DNA from: Anthoceros angustus
Taxonomy: Eukaryota > Streptophyta > Anthocerotopsida > Anthocerotales > Anthocerotaceae
Reading direction: 5' to 3'
Length of the DNA: 64,000 nucleotides
Assembly (NCBI GenBank): GCA_010909165.1
Contig: MU008172.1
Span: forward strand, 682,001-746,000
Shown here: piece after piece, positions 22,629 to 34,625 of the stretch
Numbering within the stretch: the stretch's first letter is position 1
Layout: every line of letters starts with the position of its first letter
Made by a program: the position numbers and the translations under genes
The notes under the pieces: generated by a model
What the model was told of the DNA's origin: nothing
What the model saw: the letters and a program-made list of their open reading frames with translations, nothing else
The model's database searches: none

Positions 22629-22728
22629 CGAGCTTCCAGTGGCACGCAAGCAATGTTATCTTGCAATTGTTTTTTTCTGGGAGGCATACCGGCCCTTGTG
22701 ACATGCCTTGCCATTGTTTGAGAGTGCA

Positions 22729-22734
22729 AATAAA
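22729..22734 (+). promoter_or_regulatory. Polyadenylation signal of the chitinase gene
   Basis: AATAAA, 100 bases after the TAG stop at 22626-22628. Confidence 0.55.
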
Positions 22735-22856
22735 GAAGACCTAATTGCGTCATGATATGTATCTACAACCTCACAACCTACGACTAAACCCCATTCAAGG
22801 AAACGCAGTTACCAACCTCCACCAAAGCCCCCTTCAACTTCAATGAGCATTGGGGT

Positions 22857-22865
22857 TTAGGGTTT
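22857..22865 (+). promoter_or_regulatory. Telo-box upstream of the WDR4-like gene
   Basis: TTAGGGTTT, the complement of AAACCCTAA, 54 bases before the ATG. Telo-boxes are known in promoters of plant translation and ribosome-biogenesis genes, which suits a tRNA-modification gene. Confidence 0.5.
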
Positions 22866-22918
22866 TTCGCTAAACTTTCTGGCACAACCTGCACCGTTGT
22901 CTGGGATTGAAGGCTGCG

Positions 22919-25185
22919 ATGGAGGAGGTCGATGGTCGTCCACCTCCCAACTCCAAGGCAGTGGCCCCCGCGTTGGTAGCCCTACCACCTTCCGGGCGAT
23001 TCGTGGTGGTCGCTATTGGGGCTGCTCTTCGTGTCTTCGATCTCGTGTAACAATTCTCGACTTTAACCTATGGTGGAGTGTATTTTTGGAGGCGATGGAG
23101 GGTGCCAGTTTGGGTGACCAGCGTGTTGTGGCAGTGATAACGTGGCTGTCTCCTGCCAAGATGATTCTGTCCCTGCTCTACATTGGGATGCCATTCGAGC
23201 TATTTCCTTCAGCAGGAACGGCAAGCTTTTCGCATCCGCAGGTGATGACAAGCTTGTCAAGCTGTGGGACGCTTCTTCATGGCACTGCCTCAAGACGCTG
23301 TTAGTTTGTCCCCCTCGCTCTCAGCAATTTTCTCCTAGGGTTCCAAGGGGGACTTAAGTGTTTGCCCTGATTATCTTTTGTGGCGTTGGATCAGACGGCT
23401 TAACAAGAAAGTGAGTGCTGTCGCCTTCAGCCATGACTGCTCCTGGCTCATGTTTGCGGACAAGTTTGGTGTGGTGTATGTCACTTCCACGGGCGCGCAG
23501 ACTGCCACTGCCGCACAGGGCGCACCTAGGCAACTGCTGGCTCACTGTTGCAGCATTATCACTGGCCTGGTAGGCAAACTCAGGAAGAGCTCGTAATTGG
23601 CTGAAGTCAGGTGTGCTTAGTACCTGTGTGGTTGGAGATGCTGCCATCTAGGACTCGGTCACCGTGGTTGCTGAGTGTTTCATGTCCAGGGCTTTGTATA
23701 ATGCTCACGATGTCATGTCTGTCTTGTAGGAGAGCTCACCGGATGGGAAGTTTGTAGCCACGTCTGATCGAGATTTCAAGATACGAGTACGTTTCATCAG
23801 TCAGGATTTATCCTAGGGCATGTGCTCTCCTCACAGCAGGGTGTATTGTGCGCTTGTTTCATTTTGTGCGTCTGACTTCCATCCAGGTCAGCCTCTTTCC
23901 CAGAGATCCTCCAGCCGGGGCGCATGAAATAAATTCCTACTGTTTAGGACACACGAGGTACATCCTTGTACATATTTTCGTGGGGACATTGTCTACTTGC
24001 ATCAAGTAGTTAGCTGTTACCGTATTACTGAGATCTTCTGCAGCTTCGTGTCTTGTATTGCATTTGTAGGAGGGCAGGGTTCTCAATGTCTAGTATCTGG
24101 CGGCGGTGATGGAACGGTGGGTGTTTTGTGGTGAGGCTGGCTCCATGTCACAGTTGCTCCAGTGATCTGGCTGAGTCTTGTAGTCATTGCATGTGGCAGG
24201 TACGATTGTGGCAGCATACAACTGGCAAACTGCTGGATGTCTATCAAACTAACCAAGAGGTTCGAGACGTGTTACCAAAGGCTGTTATCTGTAAAGGCTT
24301 AGATGTTGGTTCGGTGACCTTGCTTAAGACAGGCAGGCCTTCAATCTCATGGCATGACGGGTATCCCCCTTTTGAGCTTTGAAGGCAGGAACAGACACGC
24401 ACGGAGTTCAGAATGAAGAGCAGGACGTGACACAGGCCATCCATGCGATTTCTGTCTCTCATGAGGGTTCCGTGGTGGCAGCAACTGGAGAAAGGTGATT
24501 CACGAGAAACCTTTGTTCCTGTACCTTGGAGGTTCGAAACATGTCAAGTGTCTGGATGACAAATTTGGAACATGCATACGTGCAGGTTGGAAGGAATCAT
24601 CTTGCTTAGGTGTGATCCCGCACTGGGTAAACTTTCCTATATGAAGGTACGCTTCCTAAACGGTGATAGGATCAAGCGTGTTTGAGGCACAGTGAGCGAC
24701 CGTGTAAACCAACTGTCTCGGCTTGTTTGCTGCAGACGGTTGCGTCGACAGAGCGAATCTGCCCCACCAGCCTGGCTTTTGATCCTGAGGGCCGACTTTG
24801 GCTTGTAGCTGGGGCTGCAGCAACTGTGGAGACAGGTGACGAGTTTGTTACGCCAGAGGCTGCAGCCATAGCCGAGGCCAAAGGAAAAGCTATTGCGGCA
24901 TCTGCCACTTGTTGTGTCGACGTTGTGCACACCACCAGTTTGGCGAACAACGACGCAGGGAGCGACGAGGGAGAGGAGGAATCGAGTATTGCTGTTCCAG
25001 GGGGCCAAGCGCTTCTGGACTGTTTGCAAGGCAACAGGATAGTTGGTGCAGCTGAAACTGCCCAAGCTGCTGAAGCAGCCGAGCTGGCCATGAAGAATTT
25101 GCTGTCCAAGCGACAATACTCGGTGCAACAAAGAGAGCACCGAAAACGTTTGCGCAATGATAAAAGGTTATCAAGCAAAAGCTGA
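22919..25185 (+). CDS. WDR4: tRNA (guanine-N7)-methyltransferase non-catalytic WD40 subunit
   Basis: WD40 partner (WDR4 in animals, Trm82 in yeast) of the enzyme that makes m7G46 in tRNA. Several short exons are read from 22919: a first blade with PSGRFVVVAIGAALRVFDL, then HWDAIRAISFSRNGKLFASAGDDKLVKLWD (~23186-23300) and KKVSAVAFSHDCSWLMFADKFGVVYV (~23407-23500) with HCCSIITGL. Next come SSPDGKFVATSDRDFKIRVS and PAGAHEINSYCLGHT (~23730-23958), and GSQCLVSGGGDGTVRLWQ (~24080-24210). The last exon (~24730-25185) ends in an Ala/Glu-rich segment and a basic tail (REHRKRLRNDKR). DFKIRV and HEI..YCLGHT are specific to the WDR4 family rather than WD40 proteins in general. Exon boundaries in the middle are approximate. 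The catalytic TRM8 partner is not in this window. Confidence 0.85.
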
Positions 25186-25929
25186 TTTTGCCTTTTGTTT
25201 GAAACCCATCTACCTAGGCTAGCATGATGGAATTGCGCGTTTGGTAGTTGGGGCTTGGAATTGTGGGCTGAAAAGTCTGGCATCTTTCCTTGTTGGGGCA
25301 CTCAATTTGTTGTAACAAGGAAGTGACCGAGTCCTTCCGCCTGCTCCGTAGAAAGGGTCTTTGTTGTCTTCTTCGGTCCTGCCGTTATTAACCAGTACTG
25401 CCTTACTGGCCCACACTTCAGATGTGCCACATGACCATGGCTTGGTTGGGCAGCGAGCTGATCCAGGTGGGGGGCGGCTGTGCCGGCAACGCCGGCCTGC
25501 AGGCTGCCGGGCAGGCGCGACAGCCTCCGCCTTCAGTTGTACTCTACGCGGGGTTTTGTGCTGCATCCGTTTGCGGAGATAGGTGTAAGTAGGAGCCAAG
25601 CCGAGCCGATCCAAGCCGGGCCGTGCACAGGCGCTTGGAATTCCGGTGCCTTGGCACATCGTTGCAATTCGCGCACGAGCGTTTTGCAGTTCACCCGGAA
25701 ATGACAAGGTGACACGCAATTTGCCTCATCTGCAGTCCATCGCGAGCTCGTTGGGTGAGTCACGGACGCACTTCCGGCCCACGTACGGAGATCCCACCAG
25801 GGATCGCGGATAAGCCCAGCAGCAGTCTTTCACTGGAGTGAGGCTCTGCTTTTGGGTCGTCGCAGGAGCTTATGTAGCCTGTCTTGCCTTCCTTGCAGCA
25901 AGGGAGGACTCGGAGGTTCCAACTTTGCG
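25186..25929. other. Intergenic region before the SLC1-like carrier
   Basis: No gene recognised. The open frames on both strands at 25219-25763 are GC-driven and lack motifs. Confidence 0.4.
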
Positions 25930-28367
25930 ATGGCGGATGAGATTCATTCCGCTGTCACCGTGAATGGGGACTATCAGCATGGCCATGGTCAGTCTGGTTT
26001 GCTGGAGCAATATGTCGGCCAAACGCCTGCCCAGCCTCATCATCCGCCTCACGTTGTTGCGATGCAGAAATCACGAGTGCCAGGAAATCCTTGTGGGGGA
26101 GGTTTGCGGACACATGGCTGCAGAGGAAGAAGCTTGTCTGGTGGACTATGCTGGGCGTGGTGTCTGGGATTGTGCTGGGTGGTGCGCTCTACACCGTGAA
26201 GCCATCAAATCGGGCTGTGGAGCTCATTGGTAAGGCACGAACCTGCCTGAACTTCCCTCCCTCATCACAAGTCTGGTCCTTAAATGTGTTGCTCCAGTGC
26301 GAGGCTCACAGCAATTGGCTGTGATGGCCATTGGCAGGCTATCCGGGAGAGCTGATGCTGCACGCGTTGCAAGAGCTCATCTTGCCGCTCATGACGTTTG
26401 CGATCATGTCTGGTGTCTTCAGCTTGCGCCACACCCAGACAGGGTGAGATGCTAACTGCACCACGCCCACCGCCAGGGCCGCCCTTCGAGTTGTCCAGGG
26501 GTCCTTACGTTCAGCCGGCCGTTGCCTGATTTTGCAGGAGTGGGAAGATTGCCAAATGGTCCATCCTCTACTACTTCATCTCCATGATACTTGCCATCGC
26601 CGTGGGGATAATGATGGTGTTCACTGTCAAGCCAGGCCACAGCAAGCCTTTCGACGACGCTGGGCTTGGAAAGTGCAGCCGCCAGAATCAGAACTTGGTC
26701 AACTCCACTGCGTAAGTGAGCATTTCCCAACGATGGCCTGCCTGTCTTGGCGTGCACAAGCACTTGCAATCTCCAATCGTCTGACAGAGTGCATCCACAT
26801 CCTGCTGTCATGTGGCAGAAGCTCCTCCAGCACAGCCACAAACACGGTGGACTCGTTGCTGGATATTGGACGGCAGCTCATCCCTACCAACATAGTGGCT
26901 GCTGCAGCTGCCCCGAATTACTTGGGTGTCATGATGTTTGCCATCGTGTTTGCATTCTACCTCACGTCGCTGGGTCAGTTAGCTCTCTCAAGCTCAAGCT
27001 CAAGCTCAACCCTTGGCAAGGATTGCTTCTTTTTGCTGTGCTGCTGACTGCTCCAGGCCATGGGGTTTGGCAGGTCCAAGAGCGGAGCCTCTAATTCAGC
27101 TCATCGAGCTTGCTAACGACGTGATAGTGAAGATTGTAAGGCTCTGTGTCCCACCTGTCATCAGCTTGCAAGCATGTAGGTCCAGCTTGATGTGACTGGC
27201 CACCTAAACGGCGCCTGGCAGATAAACGCCGTGATCTTGACGACGCCCGTGGGGATCGCATCGCTCATCGCTGACACCATCCTGTCAGCCTGCAACCTGG
27301 GCCACCTGCTGAAGGCTCTGGGAGAGTATGTGGGCACCATCGTGGGAGCGTTTGCCGTGCACATGTTCGTGGTGCTGCCCCTCACACTGCTCTTCATGTC
27401 ACGCAAAAACCCCATCAAAGTGTTCAGGTGATGATTCACAGGCACTGCACGCAATTATGCACCACTGGCCTGCCTGTGCAAGGAGGTAGGGTTGTAACCC
27501 AAATGTGGCGTGCAGATCGTTTGTGCCAGCTTTCACCATGGGGTTCGGGACATCGTCCAGTGCTGCAACCATGCCCGTGACCATGCAGTGCGCGGAAGAC
27601 TACGGCTGTCTGAAGCACATCGTGAAATTTGTAGTACCCCTGGGCACCAACGTCAACCGCGATGGAACCGCGCTGTATGAAGCCGTGTCAGTCATCTTCG
27701 TGGCTCAGGTGTGTACACGCACATGACAACATTCATCAGACGTCAGATTGTACACTCACATCCCACATTGCACATTCCACAGACCGTGTACGATTTAGGG
27801 CTACCCTACACAAGCGACAGTGGTTTTAATCCGCATTTTGCCCTGGCAGGCACACGGGAGAGCTCTGTCCGCGGGGAATGTGATTGTCATCTCTCTCACG
27901 GCCTGCCTGGCTGCCATCGGGTCGGCTTCAATCCCGCATGCGGGCCTGGTCACATTGATCACCGTCATGCAGGTACGTCACGAGTGTTCCTTCAGTGTGT
28001 CGGTCGCGGTGGGAATGCCTCAAATTTCACTCACCCGGTCCATGGCTTTCGCAGGCAGTTGGATTTTCGGAATACATCGCCGATCTGTCCATCCTCTTTG
28101 CGGTGGACTGGCTGCTCAGCATGCTGCGCACGATCGTCAACATTTGGGGAGACGCTTGCGCCTGCGTCGTGGTCGACGCCTGGGCCAAACTCTCGGACAG
28201 GAAGCGGAATATTTCGCTCGCACACGCGGTTAGTGAAATATCGTGAGGAAAGTTCTGGGAGTTTTTTCCCTCCCTTGCCGAACACGCCATTAACTCCAGC
28301 TGTTGTTTTCTTGTGCCCTGTCCAGTCCAAGCTGGAGGAAGCCCGGGCCGGTGAAGGGCAATCATAG
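25930..28367 (+). CDS. SLC1/DAACS-family Na+(H+)-coupled dicarboxylate/amino-acid carrier
   Basis: Secondary transporter of the glutamate/dicarboxylate symporter fold. Eleven exons with consistent phases (25930-25987, 26068-26229, 26338-26443, 26538-26711, 26819-26973, 27074-27135, 27222-27427, 27516-27708, 27850-27972, 28055-28228, 28326-28367) give 484 residues. TM1 is WWTMLGVVSGIVLGG, followed by HALQELILPLMTFAIMSGV and SLLDIGRQLIPTNIV. The HP1/TM7 serine-rich motif is FGTSSSAATMPV. TM7 has TNVNRDGTALYEA, where the usual NMDGT reads NRDGT. HP2 is AAIGSASIPHAGLVTLITV. TM8 is AVDWLLSMLRTIVNIWGDA: the Arg, Asn and distal Asp of the substrate and cation sites are kept, but the Asp that binds the amino group is Ser. 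That is how bacterial C4-dicarboxylate carriers such as DctA read, so a dicarboxylate substrate is more likely than glutamate. The membrane where it acts is unknown. Confidence 0.88.
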
Positions 28368-29312
28368 GAGGAGAGTGATGGACCATCCTCTAGGTGTTCG
28401 TGTTCCGATTTCACTCACGTATTGGACAGGCCTTCTCCTTCTTGTTCCGAGCACGCTTCACATTTGTGACTAGCCGCCAAGCCGCCAGAAGGACTAGGGA
28501 CTTACTCGGTTTGAAAGCTCGCCCTCGCTCTACGATGTGCATTTGTACATAGACCTAACGCCCGGCCCCTGCACATATAGGTAGGTCATGGATTTGTAGA
28601 AAAAATGAATCTGAAGAAAGGAAAAGGCTGGCAAGGCCTTTCCTCCCGCCGCAGACGCACTGCTGGTTGGTGCGCCTATTTTTGACATGTTGGTGGCGTC
28701 AGGAAGCCGAGCCGAGCCTGTTCCCTTGAACCCCTTCTAGCCAGTTGCGCCCGACCCGACCGGCAACGCCGGCAGGGACGAAGCTTCCACAGTTGGGCTT
28801 GGGCTTGGCTTTGGGACGTGCTTGGCTGTTGAATCTACTTCCTCCTTCCGCTTCTCGAATTGCCGCGATCCCTTTCGAGACTGGTTTTTTGCTGTCCCGC
28901 ATTGTGCTGTCCCGCATTGTAATTTGCGATTGCTGGAATTCGCAAGCTGCACATCTGTGTGAGCCTGTTGCGATCGATCATCGATCATCAGGGATGCGTT
29001 GAGCAGTCGGTGTCACCTGGACGCGGCTTCAGCGAGAGTGGTCCTGGAAGCGGGATCTGGCGCAACAGTTATGTACTTGTTCGGGCTCATTTGAAAATCG
29101 GGGCTTCTTTGTGAGCACCATCCGTACAGTGACAGCAGAGTGCGACTCCAGGCCGGGCGATGGAGCCTCCTGTGCAGCAGAAGCAGCCGGCCAGGGCGCG
29201 CGCAGTGTGCGAGGAAAGAGGGACGGGAGGCCCGGGGAACGCTGCGGAGTGACGGAATCCAGCTTGTTGCCAGCAACGGAATCCGGGAGGGGACGAGTGC
29301 ACGACCAGCAAC
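28368..29312. other. Intergenic region, carrier 3' flank and endoglucanase promoter
   Basis: No gene supported. A short direct repeat, GCTGTCCCGCATTGT twice at about 28892 and 28907, and ATCGATCATCGATCATCA at ~28974 are the only structures noted. Confidence 0.4.
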
Positions 29313-31483
29313 ATGGGGACGAGCTCTCTCAAGAAGAAGACGGGGATGGGATGGGGGTGGTGGGGGATTACTGTAGTTGTGGTTGTGCTTGTCATCGCTG
29401 CAGGATTGCTGGCAATGAAGTACAGTAAGAACAAGAAAAGTTCCCAAGGGGCGGAGGGCGGGGCGCTCATCCCCTACGGCTCACCCTATACGCCTCTGCC
29501 GGATCCCTCCATCAACTTCACCCAGGCTCTCGGCGTTACTCTCACCTTCTTTGACGTTCAAAAATGTACGCTTCCTTTGCTCTTGCATCTCAGGCTGGAT
29601 GCACTTGGAATCGCATTGTCCTGACCTGACCGCGTGTGCTGCTCGCTTCAGCTGGAAAACTGCCGGCGGGGCAACCAATACCTTGGAGGAATGATTCTGC
29701 CCTACAGGATGGGCAAGATGTCGGGCTAGATCTGACTGGAGGGTTGTATGATGCTGGGGATCACATCAAGTTTGGATTGCCAATGGCATACACTGGAACG
29801 GTGCTCGCCTGGGCAGTCCTGGAGTACAAGCAACAGCTGGAAGCTGCGGGGTTGCTGCCTCAGATATTGGACGCGATCCAATGGATCACGGACTTCCTCA
29901 TTAAGGCCAGCCAGACTAAGGACGCGTACTACTTTCAGGTAGGCACGCATGTCGAGATCCGGCTTCTGGCCTTGGGTGAGGGATGTGCTAATGGCTTCTT
30001 CGCTGACAGGTGGGAGATCCGCAAGCTGATCATGTTTGCTGGGTGAGAGCTGAAGATCTGGGGAACATCTCCAGGCCTTCCTATCAAGTGAACGCCTCTG
30101 CTCCAGGTGCGCTTGGTTGCTGTCACCCTTCCATACCTGACCTAGTTATGGCTGCCAAGAAGAGCGTAGGTGGAATGAATGCCATGGCCTGGACTTGGAC
30201 TGGTGTGCAGGTTCCGATGTTGCTGGGGAAGCTTCAGCCACGCTGGCAGCTGCGTCCCTCGTCTTCCGATCAGTCAACTCCTCGTACTCGCAGACCCTTC
30301 TGGATCATGCCACGCAGCTCTTCGACTTTGCTGACACATACCGGGGTGCATATAGCCGAAGTTTGTCATCGGTGGTGGAGTTCTACAACTCGACAAGCTA
30401 CGTTGATGAGCTGCTTTGGGCGTCTGCGTGGCTGTACTACGCGACAGATGACCCCAAGTATCTCAATTACGTAACGGTGACGAATGGCCTCAGGTTCGCG
30501 CAATGGGGAAACACTGGGTGGTTCAGCTGGGACGACAAGCTTCCTGGTGTCCAGGTCTGTAATAATGCCCTCCTTGGCTTCACTACAGGCAGAGACGAGT
30601 GACAACGAGACGAGACTGACTCCTTGCTGTAACAGGTTCTTCTGGCAAGGGCCCTCCTGGTGAACCCAGCTCCTGCTCAGCCAATGGACAAAACGACAAC
30701 CACGAACCTGCAGAGTTACAAGAAGACTGCAGATGCCCTCATGTGTTCTCTCCTCCCAGACTCTCCGACAGCAAGTCATAACCGCACGAAAGGTCTGTTC
30801 CTTTTTGCTTGCAACTGGTCGAAGAGGTTCCAAACTGGGCCTTTTGCTGCAACCTCACCGTCGCATTGCAACAGGCGGTATGCTGTGGATCAGCGAGTAC
30901 AACTCAGCCCAACATGCAGTGGGCTCGGCCTTCCTGACAGTAATCTACAGCGACTACCTGCTGGCCAGCAAGCAGAACGTGACCTGCTCGGGCCGGACCT
31001 TCACACCCCAACGACTGCGAGAATTCGCAACCACTCAGGTCTGACTAACTGAGCCCAGTGCCTTGTTCTTTTCCTTCCTCAGCAATGTGGCATGCGTGAA
31101 ACTCACAGTGTCAACACATGGTGGCTTGGGCTTTGCTCTGGCAGGCCACATACCTGCTGGGATCAAATGCCATGAAAAAAAGCTACCTGGTAGGATACGG
31201 AACGGACTTCCCACAGTTCGTCCATCACCGAAGCGCCTCCATCCCTTCCTACAACCACACCGCCTGCCAAGCCGGCTTCTACTTCCTCTACGTAGACCAA
31301 CCCAACCCCAACATCGCCACCGGAGCCCTGGTAGGCGGCCCCTTCCTCAACGACTCCTACACCGACTTCCGCCCCAACCACATGCAAAACGAGCCCACTA
31401 CTTACAATAGCGCGGCGCTGGCGGGCCTCCTGGCCGGCCTCTCGTCGGGCGTGGGCGTCGCCGTGCCCCCCACTTTCGCATGA
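29313..31483 (+). CDS. Membrane-anchored GH9 endo-beta-1,4-glucanase
   Basis: Cellulase-family enzyme acting on wall glucans. Exons 29313-29565, 29652-29938, 30010-30106, 30211-30554, 30636-30792, 30875-31038 and 31145-31483 give 546 residues with matching phases. A short basic cytosolic tail (SLKKKTG) is followed by one membrane span (ITVVVVVLVIAAGLLAM), so the catalytic domain faces the Golgi lumen or the wall. The GH9 active site is intact: GGLYDAGDHIKFGLPMAYT (nucleophile-side Asp residues), FVHHRSASIP, and the acid in QNEPTTYNSA. FSWDDKLPGVQVLLAR is also typical. The anchor recalls KORRIGAN (class A), but the domain itself looks closer to secreted class B/C enzymes, and the cytosolic tail is short. 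A role in cellulose deposition alongside the nearby chitinase-like protein and UXS is an inference. Confidence 0.92.
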
Positions 31484-31991
31484 TACTCGGCCGGCCCGCC
31501 CCGGGCCTGGCCTGGCCCGTCTGGATTCGGTTCCATTCGGGTCGTAACATACTCCAGTCAGTCTCTCGGTACGTCATTTTCTGAAGCCATTTATAATTCT
31601 ATATACTGGTAGGTACGTACAGAAGAGGTGGACCAGACCATGTGTGCGGACAAAAAGTTTTTCCCCTTCTACTGCGTATCGAGTCGGGGCAGGACCTTAA
31701 CCGGATATTCAACAGCCTCCCCACCGTCGCCCCGTCGTCCCGTCGCCCCGTCGCCGGGCCAGGCTTGCGCGTTGCCTCGTCTGCTTCTGTGTGTCACTGC
31801 GACTCCCGAGTACCAAGTCCCGCTCTCTGCCGTGCGGCGTGCGGCGTGCGGCGTGCTGCGCGCGGTGAGGCGTGGTGCTTGGTGTCAGTCTGCAGGCCGG
31901 GTGTGAGGCAGCCGAGCGAGCGTTGGAGCATCCTGCTCGCGCGGGGACGGGCAATTGGATCCACAGCGCCTGCGAGGATGCGGTGACAAAA
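31484..31991. other. Intergenic region, promoter of the FAP2-like gene
   Basis: Contains short GC-rich reiterations (CCCGTCG around 31732-31755 and GTGCGGC around 31832-31853). No gene supported. Confidence 0.4.
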
Positions 31992-34124
31992 ATGCTGGGG
32001 AAGTGGCTCATCGGACCGAATTGGTTCGGGGCGTGGGATCCTGCCGACCTCCTCTCCTCTCCGCGATGGCCCGGGGCCTCCAAATTTCCCATTCCAGGCA
32101 GCGGGGCCATCGGCGGGTGCTTCTCTGCCGTGCTGCAAGCTGCCGGGGGCCTGCTCATGATCTCCGACAAGGGCTGCCTGCACCTCGAGCATCTGCGCCG
32201 TCCTCCGCACCCGAATTGTACCCGTCCTCCTCCCTCCTCTTCTCAGCACGCTAGGTATCCCGCCTCCGCGGCTCGCCATGCCGCGTCTCTCATGCTCACC
32301 AGGCTGGCCTCTCTCTTCCTGTCCCCTTCCTGCGCCCCCGATGCCTTCCAGGTCGTCGCAATTGCGTACTCGGCTGCGGTCCTGCCGCCGCCGCGCGACC
32401 TGTGAGTCTTGCTCCGTCCTTTTCGTTGAAGAAGGCCTCTCTTGTGTGTGCTGCTTGCTCATGTTGTACGTCTTCGGGTTTCTGCACCAGCAAGGCGTGC
32501 GTTGTGGACGCCAATCTCCAGCTCGCACTCGGCGACCAGCTTACCAGGCTGCAGGCGGCTCAGGAAGTGAGAGTGGAGCCGAGGACCGGCACGCAGTTCC
32601 CTTTGCACCTCTACTTCCACGACCTTGGGAAGGATGCTGACGACCTAGCTCCTCACTGCCAGGTGCTCACTGCTCACTCCAGCTTGGATTGAATTGGATT
32701 GGACTCGCTTAGAGTCAGTGCTAAAAGATTGACGTCCCGTGCTCTCATGGCCACTGCCGCCGTCGCAGGTGCTGGTGGGGGTAGGCGTGCGGAGCAAGAC
32801 TATAGTCAAGTTCAAGTCAATTGACATCTATGCGTTTGGGCTATGTGAGCTTCCTTCAGCCTCGCGGGCAATGAGCATTTCCGAGGTGGAGGTAGTGGTA
32901 TCACCTCAAGTAACTGACAAGGTGATCTCAATTCAGATGTACATCCAGAGCATTTACGGGCTCAACTGGGAGATAAATACTGGAATGTTCCACCTGAAGA
33001 GCTCAAGTTCTGCCCCGAGTTTTATGAGGATTTGCTCAGGTATCCTGTTGCTTATTGATGTCTCTCTTGTCTGAGTTGTGGTCTGCTGTAGTACTGGATG
33101 GTATTTTCTGCCAACCAGCAAACAGTCTTGATCAATTGAGGTCTCCCAAGTGTTCTGTGTATCTCTCTGTCCGACTTTGTTGTCAGCAATGCACCTAGTA
33201 TTCACATTTCTGCACTTCCCCTGCTTGTGTCCCTTTCCTTGTGTTAAATGTGGCCTGCTGGTTAATCAGACATGAGGTGGATATGACTGTACGTATGGTT
33301 GTGCACTACAAGGGCCTCAAAATGCACATGGTTCGGAGGTAAACCTCAGTTGATTATTGCAGCCCCATCAGGAAGGTTAATGCAATGTTTGCCAATATGA
33401 TCACCGGTTTTCTTTTCGTTGTGCGCAGTGCGTTTGAGTCCTCATTGAAGAACCGTCTCAGAAAGGTGCCCAACTCCTTCTCTTGGTTGCAGACCTTTTA
33501 TAACCTCTCACAACTACAGGCGGCTACTAACTTTCGCTGCTGTCGTTTATGGCAGATCAAGGGCGTCCCAGATGACAATGGCTTGCGTGCATTCTGTTCC
33601 TACCTTTCTGAGGACGTGGCTATTTTTAGGGTCTGTACATAAATCAATAGGTTCTCATGTGTGCGCCTGCCATCAGCAAGGCTTGAGTGTGATCCGTGAT
33701 ATGACGTGTTTCTCTGCAGGGCACCACTATCGATGTTCAATGGCAGCCTGGAGGACAGCTCCGAACGAGAAGTCCGTGATTGTTATTGATCACTTGCAAG
33801 CTTTCATTTTGCTTCCGGAAACGTCCAGTGCCACACTGTGACTGTACTAATGTTGAGCGATGTGGTGTTTGCAGTTGAAGGTCGGCCAGTAGGAACTATT
33901 GTCAGCAAGCACCTCTGCCGTACGTTTTTCTACCTTTCCTGAAACTCGTTTTGGTGGCCTATGAGTAACATGGCGGTCTGTGTTCTGAAGATACTGACGT
34001 CATTTCCGCAATTTGATGTGCAGGAGCGTTTTTCGACCTGTACATAGGAGATCCTCCAGTCTCGCATGCAGCCAAGACAGAAATAGGAGAAAATTTTGCT
34101 CGAATTCTTTGGCGCGGGAGCTAG
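31992..34124 (+). CDS. FAP2: Chalcone-isomerase-fold fatty-acid-binding protein, FAP2 type
   Basis: Non-catalytic member of the chalcone isomerase superfamily; Arabidopsis FAP proteins are plastid fatty-acid binders, and FAP2 is the least studied. Ten exons (31992-32401, 32491-32662, 32769-32844, 32937-33039, 33270-33338, 33429-33465, 33556-33630, 33720-33771, 33875-33919, 34024-34124) give 379 residues with every phase consistent. The CHI domain shows LVGVGVRSKTIVKFKSIDIYAFGLY, with the Arg and Tyr that hold the fatty-acid carboxylate in FAPs. It continues with DMTVRMVVHYKGLKM, SLKNRLRK and IVSKHLCRAFFDLYIGDPPVS. About 190 residues precede the domain and hold WPGASKFPIPGSGA and an Arg/Ser/Pro-rich stretch; part may be a transit peptide. 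The start at 31992 is the first good Met, and exon 1 could be shorter. The gene converges on psaO. Confidence 0.83.
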
Positions 34125-34625
34125 CAGGGAGGTTTAGATGCTGTTATGGTTAGACCATTTTTTAGGGCTCGCCATATCCCCTTGGCGTCCTTTGCTAATA
34201 TCAGGTAGCAACGCGTAAAATGTACAATTTGCAACGCCGAACCTTGTCACTACCGTGCTAGCGTAGTAGCGAAATCATGCTGTAGAGGACGTTGTGGGAC
34301 ATCATATTTTGCTGCAGACAATCAAGCTTTTCCTTCCAATTCCGCAGGACTCCTTGCCGAGTTATCGGCGACATTACCATTTAGCTGGACCGCCAGCGTG
34401 CGATGGTCTAACTAAATGGTAAAGTGCAAGACCAAGTCCCGTGGAATTTCCGTATTCTGATGTCTACCAAATTGTGGCAGAGCGCGTCATTTTTTACTAC
34501 AGAAGTTGAAGGGAATAGTATGACACAAGAGTTCGTACAATCAACAGAGAAAAGAGGCACGTTCGGGCCTCGGGTTGCAGACGGGCAAAAAAGATGCTGT
34601 CTGCGTTGGGCTCAGGCATGGAACC
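34125..34625. other. Intergenic region between convergent FAP2-like and psaO genes
   Basis: Shared 3' flank. Apart from the hairpin at 34374-34422, no feature is seen. Confidence 0.45.
34374..34422. repeat. 18-bp inverted repeat in a tail-to-tail intergenic region
   Basis: Arm 34374-34391 (TTACCATTTAGCTGGACC) is complementary to 34405-34422 with two mismatches and a 13-base loop. It could act as an RNA stem in either transcript's 3' end, or be the ends of a tiny decayed inverted-repeat element. Confidence 0.65.
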
